A stretch of DNA of 64,000 nt from assembly GCA_009760855.2 (NCBI GenBank), contig WPIO01000110.1, positions 843,501 to 907,500 on the forward strand. Direction: 5' to 3'. Under the pieces are notes generated by a model. It saw only the letters and a program-made list of their open reading frames with translations. It was not told the origin of the DNA and ran no database searches. This document shows, piece by piece, positions 10,040 through 22,760 of this stretch (the stretch's first letter is position 1; each line of letters opens with the position of its first letter). This DNA comes from Cristatella mucedo. Its lineage: Eukaryota; Bryozoa; Phylactolaemata; Cristatellidae. Both the position numbers and the translations under genes were made by a program.

Positions 10040-12654
10040 TACTTTATTTAAAATGTGACTTCGCACTGACGATGCCGTCCAAAGTCGTTCGATATTTTTC
10101 GAACTATTTTCTAAGGCGATCGACGACGGTAGGACGACGAGCAGTCAATCACCTAATACTTGGACTAATTAGAATATGGATAACTGTGTGCAGCATCCTT
10201 AGCACTTAACATTTGCTTAAATGGAAGCATATCTACTACATAATAATAAGATACAGTGTCAGTCTCCCCCCCCCCCCGGCAGCACACGAAGGAATTCACA
10301 GCGAAGTAGCAAATGCTTAGAGGAGCATGTAGGTTTTTAGCTGCTGGTTAAATGGTGTCAAGCTAGACTTATGACATTGTGCACAAATTTATTATTATTA
10401 CTGCTATTATCATCAATTAACTGTGTGTCGTGACGTCACTTGGACGCGAGCTCGTAGGCTTTCGGTGCGTGTGAACTGAAGGTGCGGTTTCAAGAGGATC
10501 TGGTCAAAGGTACAGCTAAACGACTTCAGCCACACGAGCGCCTAGTGTGATTCATAGCCCGATTCGAAAGTATTTCAGATAGGCAGACCGAAGCGAAAGA
10601 ATAAAGGAGCCTCAAGCTGAGTGGCAGAGTCTGAAAGTTGAAACGCCGGTCGTGTCGTTGGGCAGCCAGTACACGTCGCAGAGAAACGGTGCCACGTGGC
10701 ACTTCGGTGCACCGGATGCTTCAGCGTTCTCAGACTGCTTACGGAATCAGCCCAGTCAAAAAAGTGTTAGGAATTAGAAACACAGACATTTCTCAATCGC
10801 CATGATTCACTGAGCCCCTTTAAAATCCCCAAATCCAGTTAATATTTCGTGAGCTATACTTGCTTTTTTTGGCTTTCTCAACTTTTTGGCAACAAGTGGT
10901 TTTCGATGTCTCCACTTTTGCAGAAATTAACCTTGACCAATGCTTTGAGCTGTTACGTCATCACGCACTATCCATTACGCAAATTAGATAGATATTCTCA
11001 CTCTCTCTTTGAGCTACATTGAAATCTTGCAAAAGTTGTAAAAGTCGTCCCTTTTGCCCAATGCAAGCGCTTCGGCACAGAGCCGCCGGGTGTTCTAATA
11101 CAGTTTCCCAGTGTCAACTGACTGCTTCGTGGCTTCACTTCACAGTTCCGTGTTCGGGAAAATCAACAAAAATAAGTCTGCCTATCTATGGATCGGCTAC
11201 CAGCACCACGTGCAGCTCAGCTTGTCGTGCAGGCTTGGCGGTAGGCTCTCCTCGTGACATCGGGTAATGGAATATAATCTTTTAACGGCTATTCACACCG
11301 GCGATCGCTTGGATATTATTACACGTGAAACTAGTTGCTTGGAAAAGAGTGCTGTAGACAGTACTACTCATTTTGACTACTTGTACTTCAGTAGTTGGTC
11401 GCAAGCAGTGCTACTAATTTTGGTTACCTGTACCTCAGTAGCAGAAAGTAGGCAGTATTGATCACTTTGACTATCGGTACCTCGGTAGCCATGCTCCTAT
11501 TCCTGCATCATCGTATGCATCTGCAAGCGTGTGCGACCGCCCTAGCGAGAAAGATCCTTGTGCGTCAGGTGGGAGATAAGGCACAATCTCTCTGCGGGTC
11601 CCATGCTCCTATTCCTGCATCATCGTATGCATCTGCAAGCGTGTGCGACCGCCCTAGCGAGAAAGATCCTTGTGCGTCAGGTGGGAGATAAGGCACAATC
11701 TCTCTGCGGACTTTCTCACTTCTTTTGCTTCTTTGGTTTACGCGATCGACGGCTTAATGCCTGACGGGAGGGGTTAGGACTGAGACCATTGTACCGAGTA
11801 ACCTGCGACATACTCTATCAGGAGTTGATCCCAATTCCTAATGTTGCCGTTCCCTAATGCACGAGCAATTGACCGTTTTATCACTGCGACAGATCGCTTG
11901 GTCACTAAGGATTATTGCACGTCCTTGGAATGAATGCGAACACGTGAGAGGCTGGCTCATACTTGAAGCGCTAGTGTGTCAATGTTTTGCTTCTTCTCTC
12001 ACTTCCGCAACAATCTTGCTGGTATGTCCGCGAATGCATCAAACACATTATGGCAACAATAAATCTTGGATCTTAAATGAAACGGTGAATCCATTTTTAT
12101 AAATTATTCTATACTTTCCAAAATCTATACAATTCTTTTATTGGCTACCGTTAATGTACAGGCTACAATCATAATAATGATAATAATGAGACTAATAATA
12201 AATCGGAATAGCACCATCAGAGAACTTAATCTATTTCTGGACATTTTACTTGCATTCAAAGTATTCAGTACGCACTGGATGTGCAATTAATTTGCTTATT
12301 TTATAAAACTTTCGAGCCAAAAAATGCAACGATATAAGCAAGATAATGTACAGAAATATCAATAAGCTTGGTTTCCGGTAAGTGACAGTGTTTCTGCTCA
12401 AGCCGATTTACCAGAATCTTTTCCGTATGCCAAGTGTCCAATATTCCTCCAGGCTCACTTTGAATAGCTCCTACTTATGTACAAGTATTTATGGATATAG
12501 GTCCAAGCATGTGTACTGTATATAGACACTCGAAGTTTAGCTGCATTTATAGTGATGCCATATAAGAAGAAATCTCCCCCTAGCCATAGTGTTGTGAAGG
12601 TGCTACGTTAATTTTGGGTCACCTCTGATCGATTGGCCATGCCTGGCCACTGTG
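10040..12654. other. Intergenic, no gene recognised
   Basis: Contains a second copy of the 90-bp dispersed repeat (10952-11037) and a 112-bp tandem duplication (11489-11709). I see no coding exon or known element otherwise. Confidence 0.4.
11489..11709. repeat. 112-bp tandem duplication
   Basis: Bases from 11489 (ccatgctcctattcctgc...) recur from 11601 almost identically through ...aaggcacaatctctctgcgg. The unit is 112 bp, present twice. Confidence 0.9.
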
Positions 12655-13103
12655 GCATTTTACTTTTTCCGCTGTTTGTACGTCGCTATGCAATTACTAT
12701 GCCTGCATGCTACTAAAAATATTATTATGTAATAATATATAATTTATTATAGTAAATAATATATCCACTATATAATATAATATATATAGTATATATATAT
12801 AGTATATATATATTAATATATTAATATGTAATGTAATATATTAATATATTAATATATATATAGTATATATATATATATATATATTAATATATTAATATTT
12901 AATAATATATAATGTATTATAATAAATAATATATACACTATATAATATAATATATAGTATATATATATATACTATATATATTATATTATATAGTGTATAT
13001 ATTATTAATTATATTATATTATATATTATTACATATTAATATTTTTAGTAGCATGCAGGCATATTAATTGTATAGCGACGTACAAACAGCGGAAAAAGTA
13101 AAA

Positions 13104-13106
<3 letters not shown>
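12655..13106. repeat. Large AT-rich palindrome (fold-back element)
   Basis: The segment starting gcattttactttttccgctg at 12655 returns as its reverse complement ending at 13106. The arms continue inward through gtacgtcgctatgcaatta and gcatgctactaaaaatatta into TA-rich sequence, so nearly the whole 450 bp can fold into one hairpin. It may be a fold-back or MITE-type transposon, or a palindromic duplication around an AT microsatellite. Confidence 0.85.
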
Positions 13107-13141
<35 letters not shown>

Positions 13142-13148
13142 TATATAA
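13107..13148. repeat. (AT)n microsatellite
   Basis: A short run of AT/TATA units directly beside the palindrome. Confidence 0.85.
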
Positions 13149-13869
13149 TAGAAAAACAACGAAATATTTTAATGACGGTCAATTGCTCACTTTTTTGGCA
13201 CACGCCACATTGCAGGTTTTGCCACCAGACTCAGAAACATAACCGGCAGCGTCGAAGTCATTAGCTCTTCGCATAAAAATCCTCTTTCGCTGTCTGGCCA
13301 ATCGAATGGTCGCCTCATGAATCCGCCATTTGCATTCCCCACTGGAGCAAAAAGCTCAGCTTTCTTCTCGCTTGTTACAATGGCTGGGAAAATGGCGCCG
13401 ATGGGACGCGATGTGTCCGCTCTTCACTACTTAAGTCCTGGCTCTGAGTCACGAAGTAGACAATCCTTTCTTGCCTGCTGCGAGAGGGGCTGCGATAGTC
13501 ACCAACGGCCGCTGTACAAACGAGGCTGCTAGATCTGCTGTACTTAAGGGTTTGTCTTTCCCATTCGCTACCGAAAGCAAAAGCTTCGACCTTTTAACGT
13601 ACACATGTATTATCTGTGTGCTCGACTTCGGAAAATATTTCGAATCCCAATTTCCCTAGCCCGTCAGTGACTTGTGCGATGTACGCATTCTTTTATACCG
13701 AAAGCTAATGCAGTGCTGGGAATTCTCGCGTCACTTCACTAGCGCTCTCTCCGGCTTTGTATACAATGCGGAATCCTTATTGAAAGAGACGCAAAAGTCA
13801 ATGAAGTAAGTGAATGTCACTGTGTTGGTGGCCAACAGAAATTATGCCATTCTGCATTAGGCTCCGAGG

Positions 13870-14200
13870 TTGCCCGAGGTTCACGAACGACAATGGCAGC
13901 GAAGCGGCTTGGATCAAGGATTTATGACAGATAACTACAACTCTCTTCATTCAGGACCCCTTTCGATTGACCTTAAGGTCATGCAACTGGTGAAATACCC
14001 AGCAGCTCGGCTGGTCTGCCTTCAATGGCATTACTGTCATGCCACTCAGCTTCTACCAGATCTCCAGTGGCTCTCTAACAAATATTGAATTGACTTCAAG
14101 ATTCACTCCAGCCTATTTATTTGCACTTGCTTGCACTAGCCTAATATCCGAAATCATTGCTTTTAAAATTTGCTCTCATGCGGTCCGCTTTCAAAAAGTT
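13870..14200 (+). mobile_element. L2/CR1-like LINE C-terminal remnant (copy E)
   Basis: A degraded frame with AARLVCLQWHYCHATQLL and, after a stop, IDFKI. This resembles the end-of-ORF2 motif (ARLV...L..LHWLPV..RIDFK) of L2-type LINEs, and matches the copy near 20.3 kb on the other strand. No tail was identified. Confidence 0.5.
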
Positions 14201-14779
14201 GCACTGCTATTTCTAGCACTAAATTAACATCTATTAGTGCCTTATAAGTTAGTATGCACTGAAATTCTGGCGCCCGTTTTTCTGCTTCTGTCGCAAACTG
14301 CATTGACTTCGCATCGTGCATGTCTCAGCCAAAGATGCATCTATTTCGCTCGCATTCCACTGAATCTCTGTGAAACAATTTGCTTTTTATCGTTTCTGCT
14401 TATGGAATTAGCTGTCCAGGAAGGCTGCAATAATTGTTAAGAATAAGACAATGACTCCAACTCTTCAAGTTTCTTTAAGTGTATAAGAGCCATAGCAGAT
14501 CCTCGACCTACATGTAGGTAATAGACGGGGGTGTAATGCAGAGCTAAGAAGATCCCTGCAACAATTTGAGTAGCCAAGCATAATCCTAAAAGGGAACCAA
14601 AGTTTTATCAGGCTGAGATGTTGATAGGGGTTCAATGCATTCTTGCCAGAGGTCCTACTAATGAGCTGAACATATAAGCAGGTTCGTGAAAAATAAAATT
14701 TGTGTTTTACATTTGTCTTACGGATGACTAGTGACTGATAGACATTGTATGGATGCATTCATTTCGATGTTCACGACTG

Positions 14780-15160
14780 CAGAATATAAATATCAAGGAC
14801 GTTGGATGACATTAATAGCAAAAAGTATTCAACAAAAATCAGTAACTAGTGCAGAGATGCGAAAGCAGAGCTGAAGTCGCTCTTGAAATATCATGCTGAT
14901 CCGTGAAGTCTGTGTCTGAGTTATGGAGCTTACAAGACGCAAAGCTGCATTGCATTTGAGGCTGCATAGAAGTCACAAGCGTGAACCTCAACACGCTGCA
15001 AACATGCATATTGGTAAACTAAGATTCATAAAATTGGGTGCAATTCACATTTGATGCCGAGATCGGTAAATTTGCTATTTCTTCCTATTTTGCTTACGGT
15101 TTGCTTCCGTGTTAGACATGATTTGCATAATCGCTTTCTTTCATGCCTTCCTTTCATATG
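14780..15160. repeat. Interspersed repeat family, copy 1
   Basis: Shares blocks with sequences near 21.8-22.1, 22.4-22.75 and 36.0-36.3 kb: 'cggtttgcttccgtgttagacatgatttgcataatc' and related strings. No coding content; probably a non-autonomous DNA transposon or SINE-like family. Confidence 0.5.
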
Positions 15161-15599
15161 GATATCGTGATACTTCGGTTTGAATTTCTAAAGTGTACGT
15201 CTTTTCAAAGTTACCCTTAAATAAATAACCAATTATCAGACCAATCTTTGCCGTGTTTTCTCAACACTTACCCTCGACACGCGTTTGGCAAGTGTTTCCC
15301 GTTCTCGTCCAGTAGCCCCGCCATTGTATAGGTGATTAATCAGCTATTTGAAAATCGTCGAACTCAGTTGGAATCCATCTGTTGCAGATCGTCTTGGTTG
15401 AGGTCAATTTGGCCTGCCTAATAGGTAATGTGTTCGTGCGTGCATACCTAATATCTTTTTCGCTCGAATAGATGCGGTCGCTGTTGCTAGAGTCCATAAA
15501 TTGGGCATTAGTGAAATGAAACCTAAGCGAAGCCAGCTCGCGAGCTGGGGCCAGATGGCAGTTTTATATCACCCCAGGTACAGAGTCCTCACTTACATC

Positions 15600-16647
15600 A
15601 CATTTATCTGATCTCATTTCGATTCCGTGTGCAAGATATTGATTTTCCTCGATATGAGTGATTTTAACTTTTATTTATGAAAACTTAACTGACGTCTTAG
15701 GTGCCAAATTGTGTATTCTGACTGACTCATTTACTCTTCTGGCTCAAGTGCATGATCCTACTCGCAATAAGGGTCACATACTCGATCAGATATTCTTCCG
15801 CATCTGTATGCTATCATTCCCTATTATTACCTAATTCTTCTCGTCTGAACACATGCAGACTCCATTCGCTGTACAGTGTGTGCCTTCCTCTTCATCCAAA
15901 ATCGTCGCGAAACCTCAAGACCATTGATATCGATATTGTCAGCACGATATCATTGTTCTCGCCCCTACTGCTCAATACCCCTTCCGACCTTTAATCATTG
16001 CTAAAATGCTATAACACGACACTCGCTGACATACTCGATGAGTTGGCACCTTTGACTGAGCGAACTGTGCGCCCTCTTCCGGACAGCTTATCGTTTACCC
16101 CAAATATTAAACTAGCTGTGTATACTAAGAGAAAGCTTGAAAAATCTTACAAGAGATCAGAGCTGGCTGTCCGTCAACAGGCATACAAGGACTGTTGTAG
16201 ATCGCACCAATTGATCCTAGCAAAGGCCAAGTCTTGCTTTTATCAAAATATTGTTGACCCGAAGATGCACAATAAAAAAATTCTGACCTCTGCGATCAAC
16301 CATCTTCTTCACCGCTCCCAAGTTAGCTCGTTACCCTGATCCTTTCGGTGATCTAGCTGATCACTTCTCCAGTTTCTTTGTCAGCATGATAGACAGGATC
16401 AGGGAGTGCATCTATAGGATTATAGCATCCCCTCTGGACTCGCATCCATCAATTCCATGCAGCACCTCAATGTCTACAGTCAAGGGGGCCATGTGGCGAA
16501 TGACCTCATCCTGAAATTCATCTCCCAGTCAAATAAGACAGTTACCCTTCGAGACTCTATTCCCACAGTCCTACTTCTACGATGCACATATCTGCTTCTG
16601 TCATGACCAACTGTGCAATATTGTATATGTAGTATCTGTAAAGTGCC

Positions 16648-16719
<72 letters not shown>

Positions 16720-18400
16720 CAGTTCTCTCAGAACGCCATGCAAATATATTATTATTATTATATTCCTAGCCTCTGGCCATTCCCAGCACCTGTCAAAAAG
16801 GCTACAGTCAAGCCACCAATTAGGAAAGCAACGCGGGATCAAGAAAACCGGCAACCTCAGCCCAGTCTGCCATCTGCCATTCTTATCAAAGACACTGGAG
16901 CAAGTTGCGGCAGACCAGCTGAACTCTTATATTGAAACTTCAAACCTAGCAAGAGAGTTCCAGTCTCGTTTTTAGAGCTAATCACTCCACAGAGTCAGCA
17001 TTGCTTCGGGTGTATAACGACCTTTACAGGAATGCAGACTTAGGTAAAGTCTCTCTGCTTGTTTTGCTCGATCTTTCGACAGCGTTTGATATTATTGATC
17101 ACCAAGTTCTTCTCGAGCGCCTTTCATCTCGCTTGGGCATCGTTAGAACAACACTAAAATGGTTTAGGTCCAATCTCAGTGGGAGTCTCCAGAGCAGTGA
17201 TGTGAACGGACAAATATCATCCGAGGAACCACTGAAGTGCGGTGTACATCGGGGCTCTGTGCTTAGTCCACTTATTTTCACAGTTTATACTGTTCCTATT
17301 GTCAATGTGATCGGCAAGCACAATCTAGGCTTTCACTTCTGTGCAAATGACACTCAGTTGTACCATTGCTTTGATCCCTTCCAGCCTTCCAGCACGTCGA
17401 ATTCTCTCAACTCCCTTACTACACGTATTGCTGACATCTGCAAGCAGATGGCAGCGCACGTGCTCAAATTAACGGACGATAAAACCAACTAACTAGTTAT
17501 GGGCTAACAAAGTGTTACTCACAAATTAAGAAAACTTCAAGCTCAAAACCGGCTCTCGCAGCGTATCTCCTATTGCATCTGCACGAAATCTTGGTACTCT
17601 GTTCCAAAGTGATCTTTCACTAAATGACCAAATCAGTGACACAGTACACGTAATATTACCAACATTCGGTTTGCATAAACATTGATACTAAATCCAAATT
17701 TATCCACGTATTTGTGGGTTCCCGACTCGACTTCTGTAACTCGCTGCGTGCTGGTCTACCGGCCTGTGCAATCAGTAGATTGCAGGTGGTGCGAAACTCT
17801 GTTGCTAAGATTGTCTTGTGTGTGCTTCGCATTTGCCACATCACACCACTTCTAACCGACATCCACAGGCTCCCATTCAAGCAGCGAGGCGAGTGTAAGG
17901 TACTGTCACTCACTTTTAGGTCCCTTCATTCTCTGGCTCCAGCCTACCTATTAAATCTACTTTCTCACCAGGTACATCCGTCTTTTCTGAATCAAATCGT
18001 GTAGCTACATCTCGTGCGAATCTCAAATCCTTTGGAGACCGTACCTGTAGTTCGTATGCCACCAAAGCCTGGAACTCAGTCCCTACTAACATCCTACCCT
18101 GGCATGATGCCATTTAAGAAGCTTAAAACGCACCTGTTTATTACAGCATTTAGAGGTTCCTTATGATTTGTCATTTGAGTGCGATGCATGTTTACACTGC
18201 ATGCTGCCACTAGCCATATTGACATGGTAACCCTGTGAATGTCACCTCTGATCATGCTATGTTAGCTGACATCGTGCATTTTTCCACGAACTTTTTTTTT
18301 ATCATACTTCCTTTACAGCACCTGTAAAATGCCTAGACAGAGATTTAAAGTTCCCTGAGGGTGCTATATAAATATATGCTATATACATATTATCATTCTT
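15600..18400 (+). mobile_element. L2/CR1-like LINE, nearly full ORF2, degraded (copy A)
   Basis: Non-LTR retrotransposon, dead. Around 15.66-15.83 kb broken frames show an APE-type endonuclease end (QVHDPTRNKGHILDQIFF-like). Around 16.0-16.3 kb is the linker typical of L2 (APLTERTVRPLP). At 17.0-17.5 kb the RT reads LLVLLDLSTAFDIIDHQVLL, with the GVHRGSVLSPLIF and FHFCANDTQLY motifs. The catalytic box is CAND instead of YADD, so this copy is inactive. C-terminal motifs continue to 18.1 kb, followed by a 3' UTR and a tail at about 18.32-18.38 kb. A (GA)n tract at 16649-16717 interrupts it. Confidence 0.85.
16649..16717. repeat. (GA)n microsatellite inside a LINE tail copy
   Basis: Begins exactly where the LINE tail motif 'tgcctagaaagagatt' should run. 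The left flank is aaagtgcctag and the right flank is attcagttctctcagaacgcc...attattatt, so the repeat expanded from the GA-rich core of an inserted LINE or SINE tail. Confidence 0.9.
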
Positions 18401-19337
18401 ATTTTAAGGAGCATGTATGTACTAATTCGTCAATTTCAATCCTTATCAAGCTCCTCATCTCTCTTTAATACAGTACAGTACGCCTTCTTGTTGTTTCTCT
18501 GTCTTTCTCTTTCTGCCTCTCTCTGGCTGTCTGCCTATCTCGCTCCCTATTGGCAAGGTTGATGAGAATGCGCTTTAGAAAAGACATTCGCCCGTAGATG
18601 TTGATTAATTCCTCCCACTCATTGGTTGTTGGGCCGATCGTAACAAGCAATTGGGGTGCTGAATTGAGGACGAAGGTTATTACGACCGCGTTCACATCAC
18701 CCATACGCGAAGCACTAGGCACGGTTACCAGTGGAGATAAGTCGTCAGCCTGGCTCTTGTTGTTTTTCCGAAGCATCTATTGAGACATCGTCACCAGTGC
18801 CATGACCGAAGGTCAAAATTGGGTGGCATGCATTGCCATATTGTCATTTTCATGGAAAAACTGGTCAAATGAACTTTCGTGTAATTCGCAAGTGCCCATT
18901 TGCTTCTCTGCACTTCGGAGACAATATGTGTAACTTCATCAAGTTCGAGTTCTGGTTTGGCCGTGACAGAAGTCTCAGACTGCTACGTACAATTGGGCTA
19001 GTTCTGAAGTCGATGCTGCAAATGACAGGGCCCGGTTGCTTACGATCAAAAGTTGCAGGGTCCATGTCCAAACGACAAGTACTGCAAGCGTTAATTGCTG
19101 GCAGAGTCAAGCCCGATACCAAAAACAACCTCTAGTGATAGCAGGAAGGTTAAAATGGCAGCTGCCAGCTGATACGCAAGGCTCGGCTCAGTGCGTTGCA
19201 GATGCAGGATCTTTATTAAAGCACCGCTCAGCAAAGCACCAAGTTATAACTGCCAATGCAGCTGAGAAGTGCACTGACTGGACAAGATGGCGGAGCGACA
19301 GCACGGTGGGAACGACGCGGGGTCAAACGGGCATGGC

Positions 19338-19429
19338 TCATGCATTGAGCTCGATCTTTGCATTGGGACTTAGAATTTCGATCCAGTAGCCATCAGGGTC
19401 CTGAATAAAAGCAAGGCCCTTCATTTTAC
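19338..19429 (-). CDS. GLO1: Glyoxalase I, last exon
   Basis: Acceptor ...gacgttgcag, then (G)[20 protein letters not shown] and a short tail to TGA at 19338-19340. This matches the GLO1 C-terminus (human [22 protein letters not shown]) and includes the last metal-ligand Glu in YWIEIL. Phase fits exon 5 (one base of Gly in the previous exon). GLO1 isomerises the methylglyoxal-glutathione hemithioacetal to lactoylglutathione in the cytosol. Confidence 0.95.
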
Positions 19430-19678
19430 CTGCAACGTCAAAGATGGTTACATTTTTAAGGTAGCTGGCTTCCATGCTACCAGTTAGGTAGCTCAGGCAA
19501 TTCGTCCAGTTTTACACAGCACAAATTTGCAAGCACACGGTCAAGAAAAGTGGCCTAGCTGAAAACAAAGATTCCTACTAGCTTTGTCAGCGAATCAAGA
19601 TGCAAAAAGCAGCAAATAGGTGGCCATAGCAGATGACTAGGCATGCTTTCAACAAGATGCATATGAGTTCAGTAATCA

Positions 19679-20490
19679 CAATAATAATAATGATGTCGTG
19701 CATAGTGCCCTAAGAGAACTAAATTTCTAATCCGTTCACCTTACAACTTGCTGCAAAAGACTGAATAACCAAGGGCCAGCAAAATGCACGGTATCAACCA
19801 TGCAATAGTAAACAAGCATCAAGCTTAAGCCAACAGGCTTTGGCAAACATGAAGACACTCTGGGCCACTGGTTGGCGGGACCCCAGGCAGGTAAAATTCA
19901 CATAATCCTGCACAGGTACAAACTTGGCCAAGAGCGTAGGAACAACAAAGTCAAATCCACTGGGGCAAATGGAAAGCTGAACGGTACAGGTGCGTCCAAA
20001 GATGCGTCTCGAGTGATGCAAGGCCACTTCAGGAAGTGACCGAAGCCAGAAGCGAGTTCTACGTTTTCGGTGCGCACGAGCTGAATGCTCGACCAACAAA
20101 AGATTTCAATTTAGCATGAGTAACAGAGAGATGACAAGATGCTGAGGAGCTGGTGGTGCCAGAGCATCTTGGGTAGGTAGGAGGTCGGAGATGTAGGCTT
20201 GATCAAGCGAATAAAGCAACATGTAAGCCAGACTGAGGATCCTGAAATCGATTATCTGTTTGATAGATGGCCGATGCTTCTCAGCTGGGTGGTGCGGCTT
20301 GATTTGGCAGCTATGCCATTGACGATAGACCAGACGAGCTGCAAGTTTTGCAACAATTGCCAGCCTTGAAGTGGCACGTCCAGTAAGAGTCTGAGAAAGC
20401 ACTTAAAATAAATCCAGACATCACGATACAAGTTGAACATATGAGGAGCAAAGGAGTCATACAAGAAACTTTATCAGGCCATTCACAAGT
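19679..20490 (-). mobile_element. L2/CR1-like LINE fragment (copy D)
   Basis: A minus-strand tail (reverse of ataataataatgatgtcgtgcatagtgccctaagagaac) sits at 19679-19740. Broken C-terminal coding lies at about 20.1-20.4 kb (KLAARLVYRQWHSCQ, IDFRILSLAYMLLYSLDQAY). The two parts may belong to one copy with an insertion between them; that link is inferred. Confidence 0.6.
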
Positions 20491-20567
20491 CATCGAGCTT
20501 TATAGTGACCCTTTAATTGAAAATAGCAATTGCCGGGTAATGGTCGACAGTAGTGAATGAAGCACCG

Positions 20568-20883
20568 AATAGCCTTTGGCACAGGCGACTTCAGATATAT
20601 ACCAGCTAAAAGTAGCTGCAAACTCTCTAGGTCTACTCATAGCTCAAGAGTCCACCTATAATTCATAGTTTCACCAGCAATAATACAAATACAGTTTCAT
20701 TCTTCAATGGAGCAGAATAAAAGACTACATTGAATAGTCTTTGGTATAGGCGATTTCAGATTTATACCAGCTTATGCAGCAGCAAACACTCTAGGTCTAC
20801 CCAAAGCTCAAGAGCCCACCGATAATTCAAAGTTTCACCGGATATGTTACAGTTTCACTCTTCAATGGAGCAGAATAAAAGAC
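20568..20883. repeat. Degenerate 165-bp tandem duplication
   Basis: The segment from 20568 (aatagcctttggcacaggcg...) recurs from 20733 (aatagtctttggtataggcg...) with scattered substitutions; both end in ttcaatggagcagaataaaagac. Confidence 0.85.
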
Positions 20884-21486
20884 AGATCAGAAGGTATGGA
20901 ATACCCTCACAGAGATCAAATTTCATGTTTTATGAGATCTTTAAAGAGGATGTGACTTTCATCGAGAAATCTGCCATATTCATACGCATCGAAACCAGTA
21001 GTTTCAAAATGCTGGTCGTCTGTCGTGAGAATGAGTACCAAAAAAGAGTCTTGTCTCGAGCAGGGAATGCTCCTGAAACCTGCCGGTTCACAGTCCACTG
21101 CTCTACAGATCAAGTCTTCTTCTCTAAAACACTAAACACACGGCTTTAAACTATAACTAACGTGCTTGAGTCAAATCACTGAGTACTGTGGGAACGAATG
21201 TGCATGTTTGTAATTACAAATTGGCTGTCAAACTGCAACCATTGGGCCTGCTATGGCTGGCGATCAGGGAGTATGCAAAATTGCACTTCTTTAACGTGAC
21301 TAGGCAAGTAAGTGGGGAGGAGTCCACACAAGCACAGAAATCGATGCAAGCACTACCAGGTTTGTTTGTTTAATTAAAAAAGCCAAACTATTTAAGAGAA
21401 TTCTACATGTCAGTAGAAACTTCCTTCAGCATATACAGTGGACAGTGTACAGGACTAAACACATACGCGAAAAGATCAATCGTCAC

Positions 21487-21711
21487 TTCGCCTTCTTGAT
21501 CCTTGCAACAGAGACTCGGAAAATTCAAATGGGCATTAGCAGCCCTTATAGACAACCTGTCTGATGCCTCGCAGGCTCGCTGGCAACTGATCCAACATTC
21601 GCCTTCTTGATCCTTGCAACAGAGACTCGGAAAATTCAAATGGGCATTAGCAGCCCTTATAGACAACCTGTCTGATGCCTCGCAGGCTTGCTGGCAACTG
21701 ATCCAACATTC
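21487..21711. repeat. 112-bp tandem duplication
   Basis: A unit starting ttcgccttcttgatccttgc at 21487 is repeated from 21599 with essentially one difference (ctcgctgg versus cttgctgg). Confidence 0.92.
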
Positions 21712-21829
21712 ATTAACTTGTGGATGCAAGAAACATTGCAAACGTGTAGCATGAAGACTTTAATGCAAATATGGAGAAGAGATTGAACACATTTGTCCAA
21801 TAATCAACTATTTCTTTAGGGTACCTTAG

Positions 21830-22760
21830 AAAAGACAAGTATGTTAGTACTAAGGTCGAAAGTTCTGACGACTTCCGCATACGAGAAAAAATGCTTATGC
21901 AAACCACCCGTATTGCTACACATATCAGCAATAGTCTTCGAGCTACATTTTGTTCAACCATGGATAGGTATAGCAACACTTATCCAACCCAAATGAAAAA
22001 TAAACTGCTGCACGTAAGTGTAAGCTGAGCTGAACTCAAATTCGAAAGGTAGAAGCAAAATAAATCTCAATTAAAAATATTAATCGATCTCTGCATCTTA
22101 TGGGAATTGTATCCTAACTTTTTGTACCTAGTACATCGAGGTATATGTCTGCAGCTTGTTGAGTTGCATGCTCGTGACTTTTATACAGCTTCATTTACAC
22201 TGTAGCTTTATGCTTCTTAAATTCCATAACTTGGCCAACACTCCACGAATCATTGCAAAATTTAAAAGGCGTGTTCAGCTCTGCTTGCTTAAGATTGCTT
22301 TAGTTTAATTCTGATTTAGTTGAATAAGTATTGCTACATGTCAGCAATCGTCTTCGAGTTGGATTTTGTGCAATCATGCATAAGTATAGCAACACTTATC
22401 CAGCCCAAATGAAAAATAAACTACTACAGCTAAGTGTTAGCAGCACTGAACTCAAATTCGAAATTTCAAGCCGTTCCAAGGAGAATTGACTGAGTTGCAG
22501 GATTTATATGGCGCAAAGCTACACTGTACATAAAGCTGTCTAAAAGTCATAAGCATACAGCCCAACAAGCTGCTAACTTGCACTTCGATGTACCAAGGTT
22601 CAACAAGTAGGGACACAAGTCGCACATGGTACTCAGATCGGTGTATTTGTTCTTTATGGATATGCTGCATCCGGTTTACTTCCGGATTAGAAACGGTTTG
22701 CATAATCATCTTTTAACTTTATGCCGATCCCACTTCTAGCGTGTTGGTTCGCCTTTTTAA
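21830..22760. repeat. Interspersed repeat family, copies 2 and 3
   Basis: Two related blocks sharing 'caacacttatccaacccaaatgaaaaataaact' (about 21.98 and 22.39 kb), plus the block 'ccggtttacttccggattagaaacggtttgcataatc' near 22.68 kb. The same family occurs near 15.1 and 36.1 kb. Confidence 0.55.
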
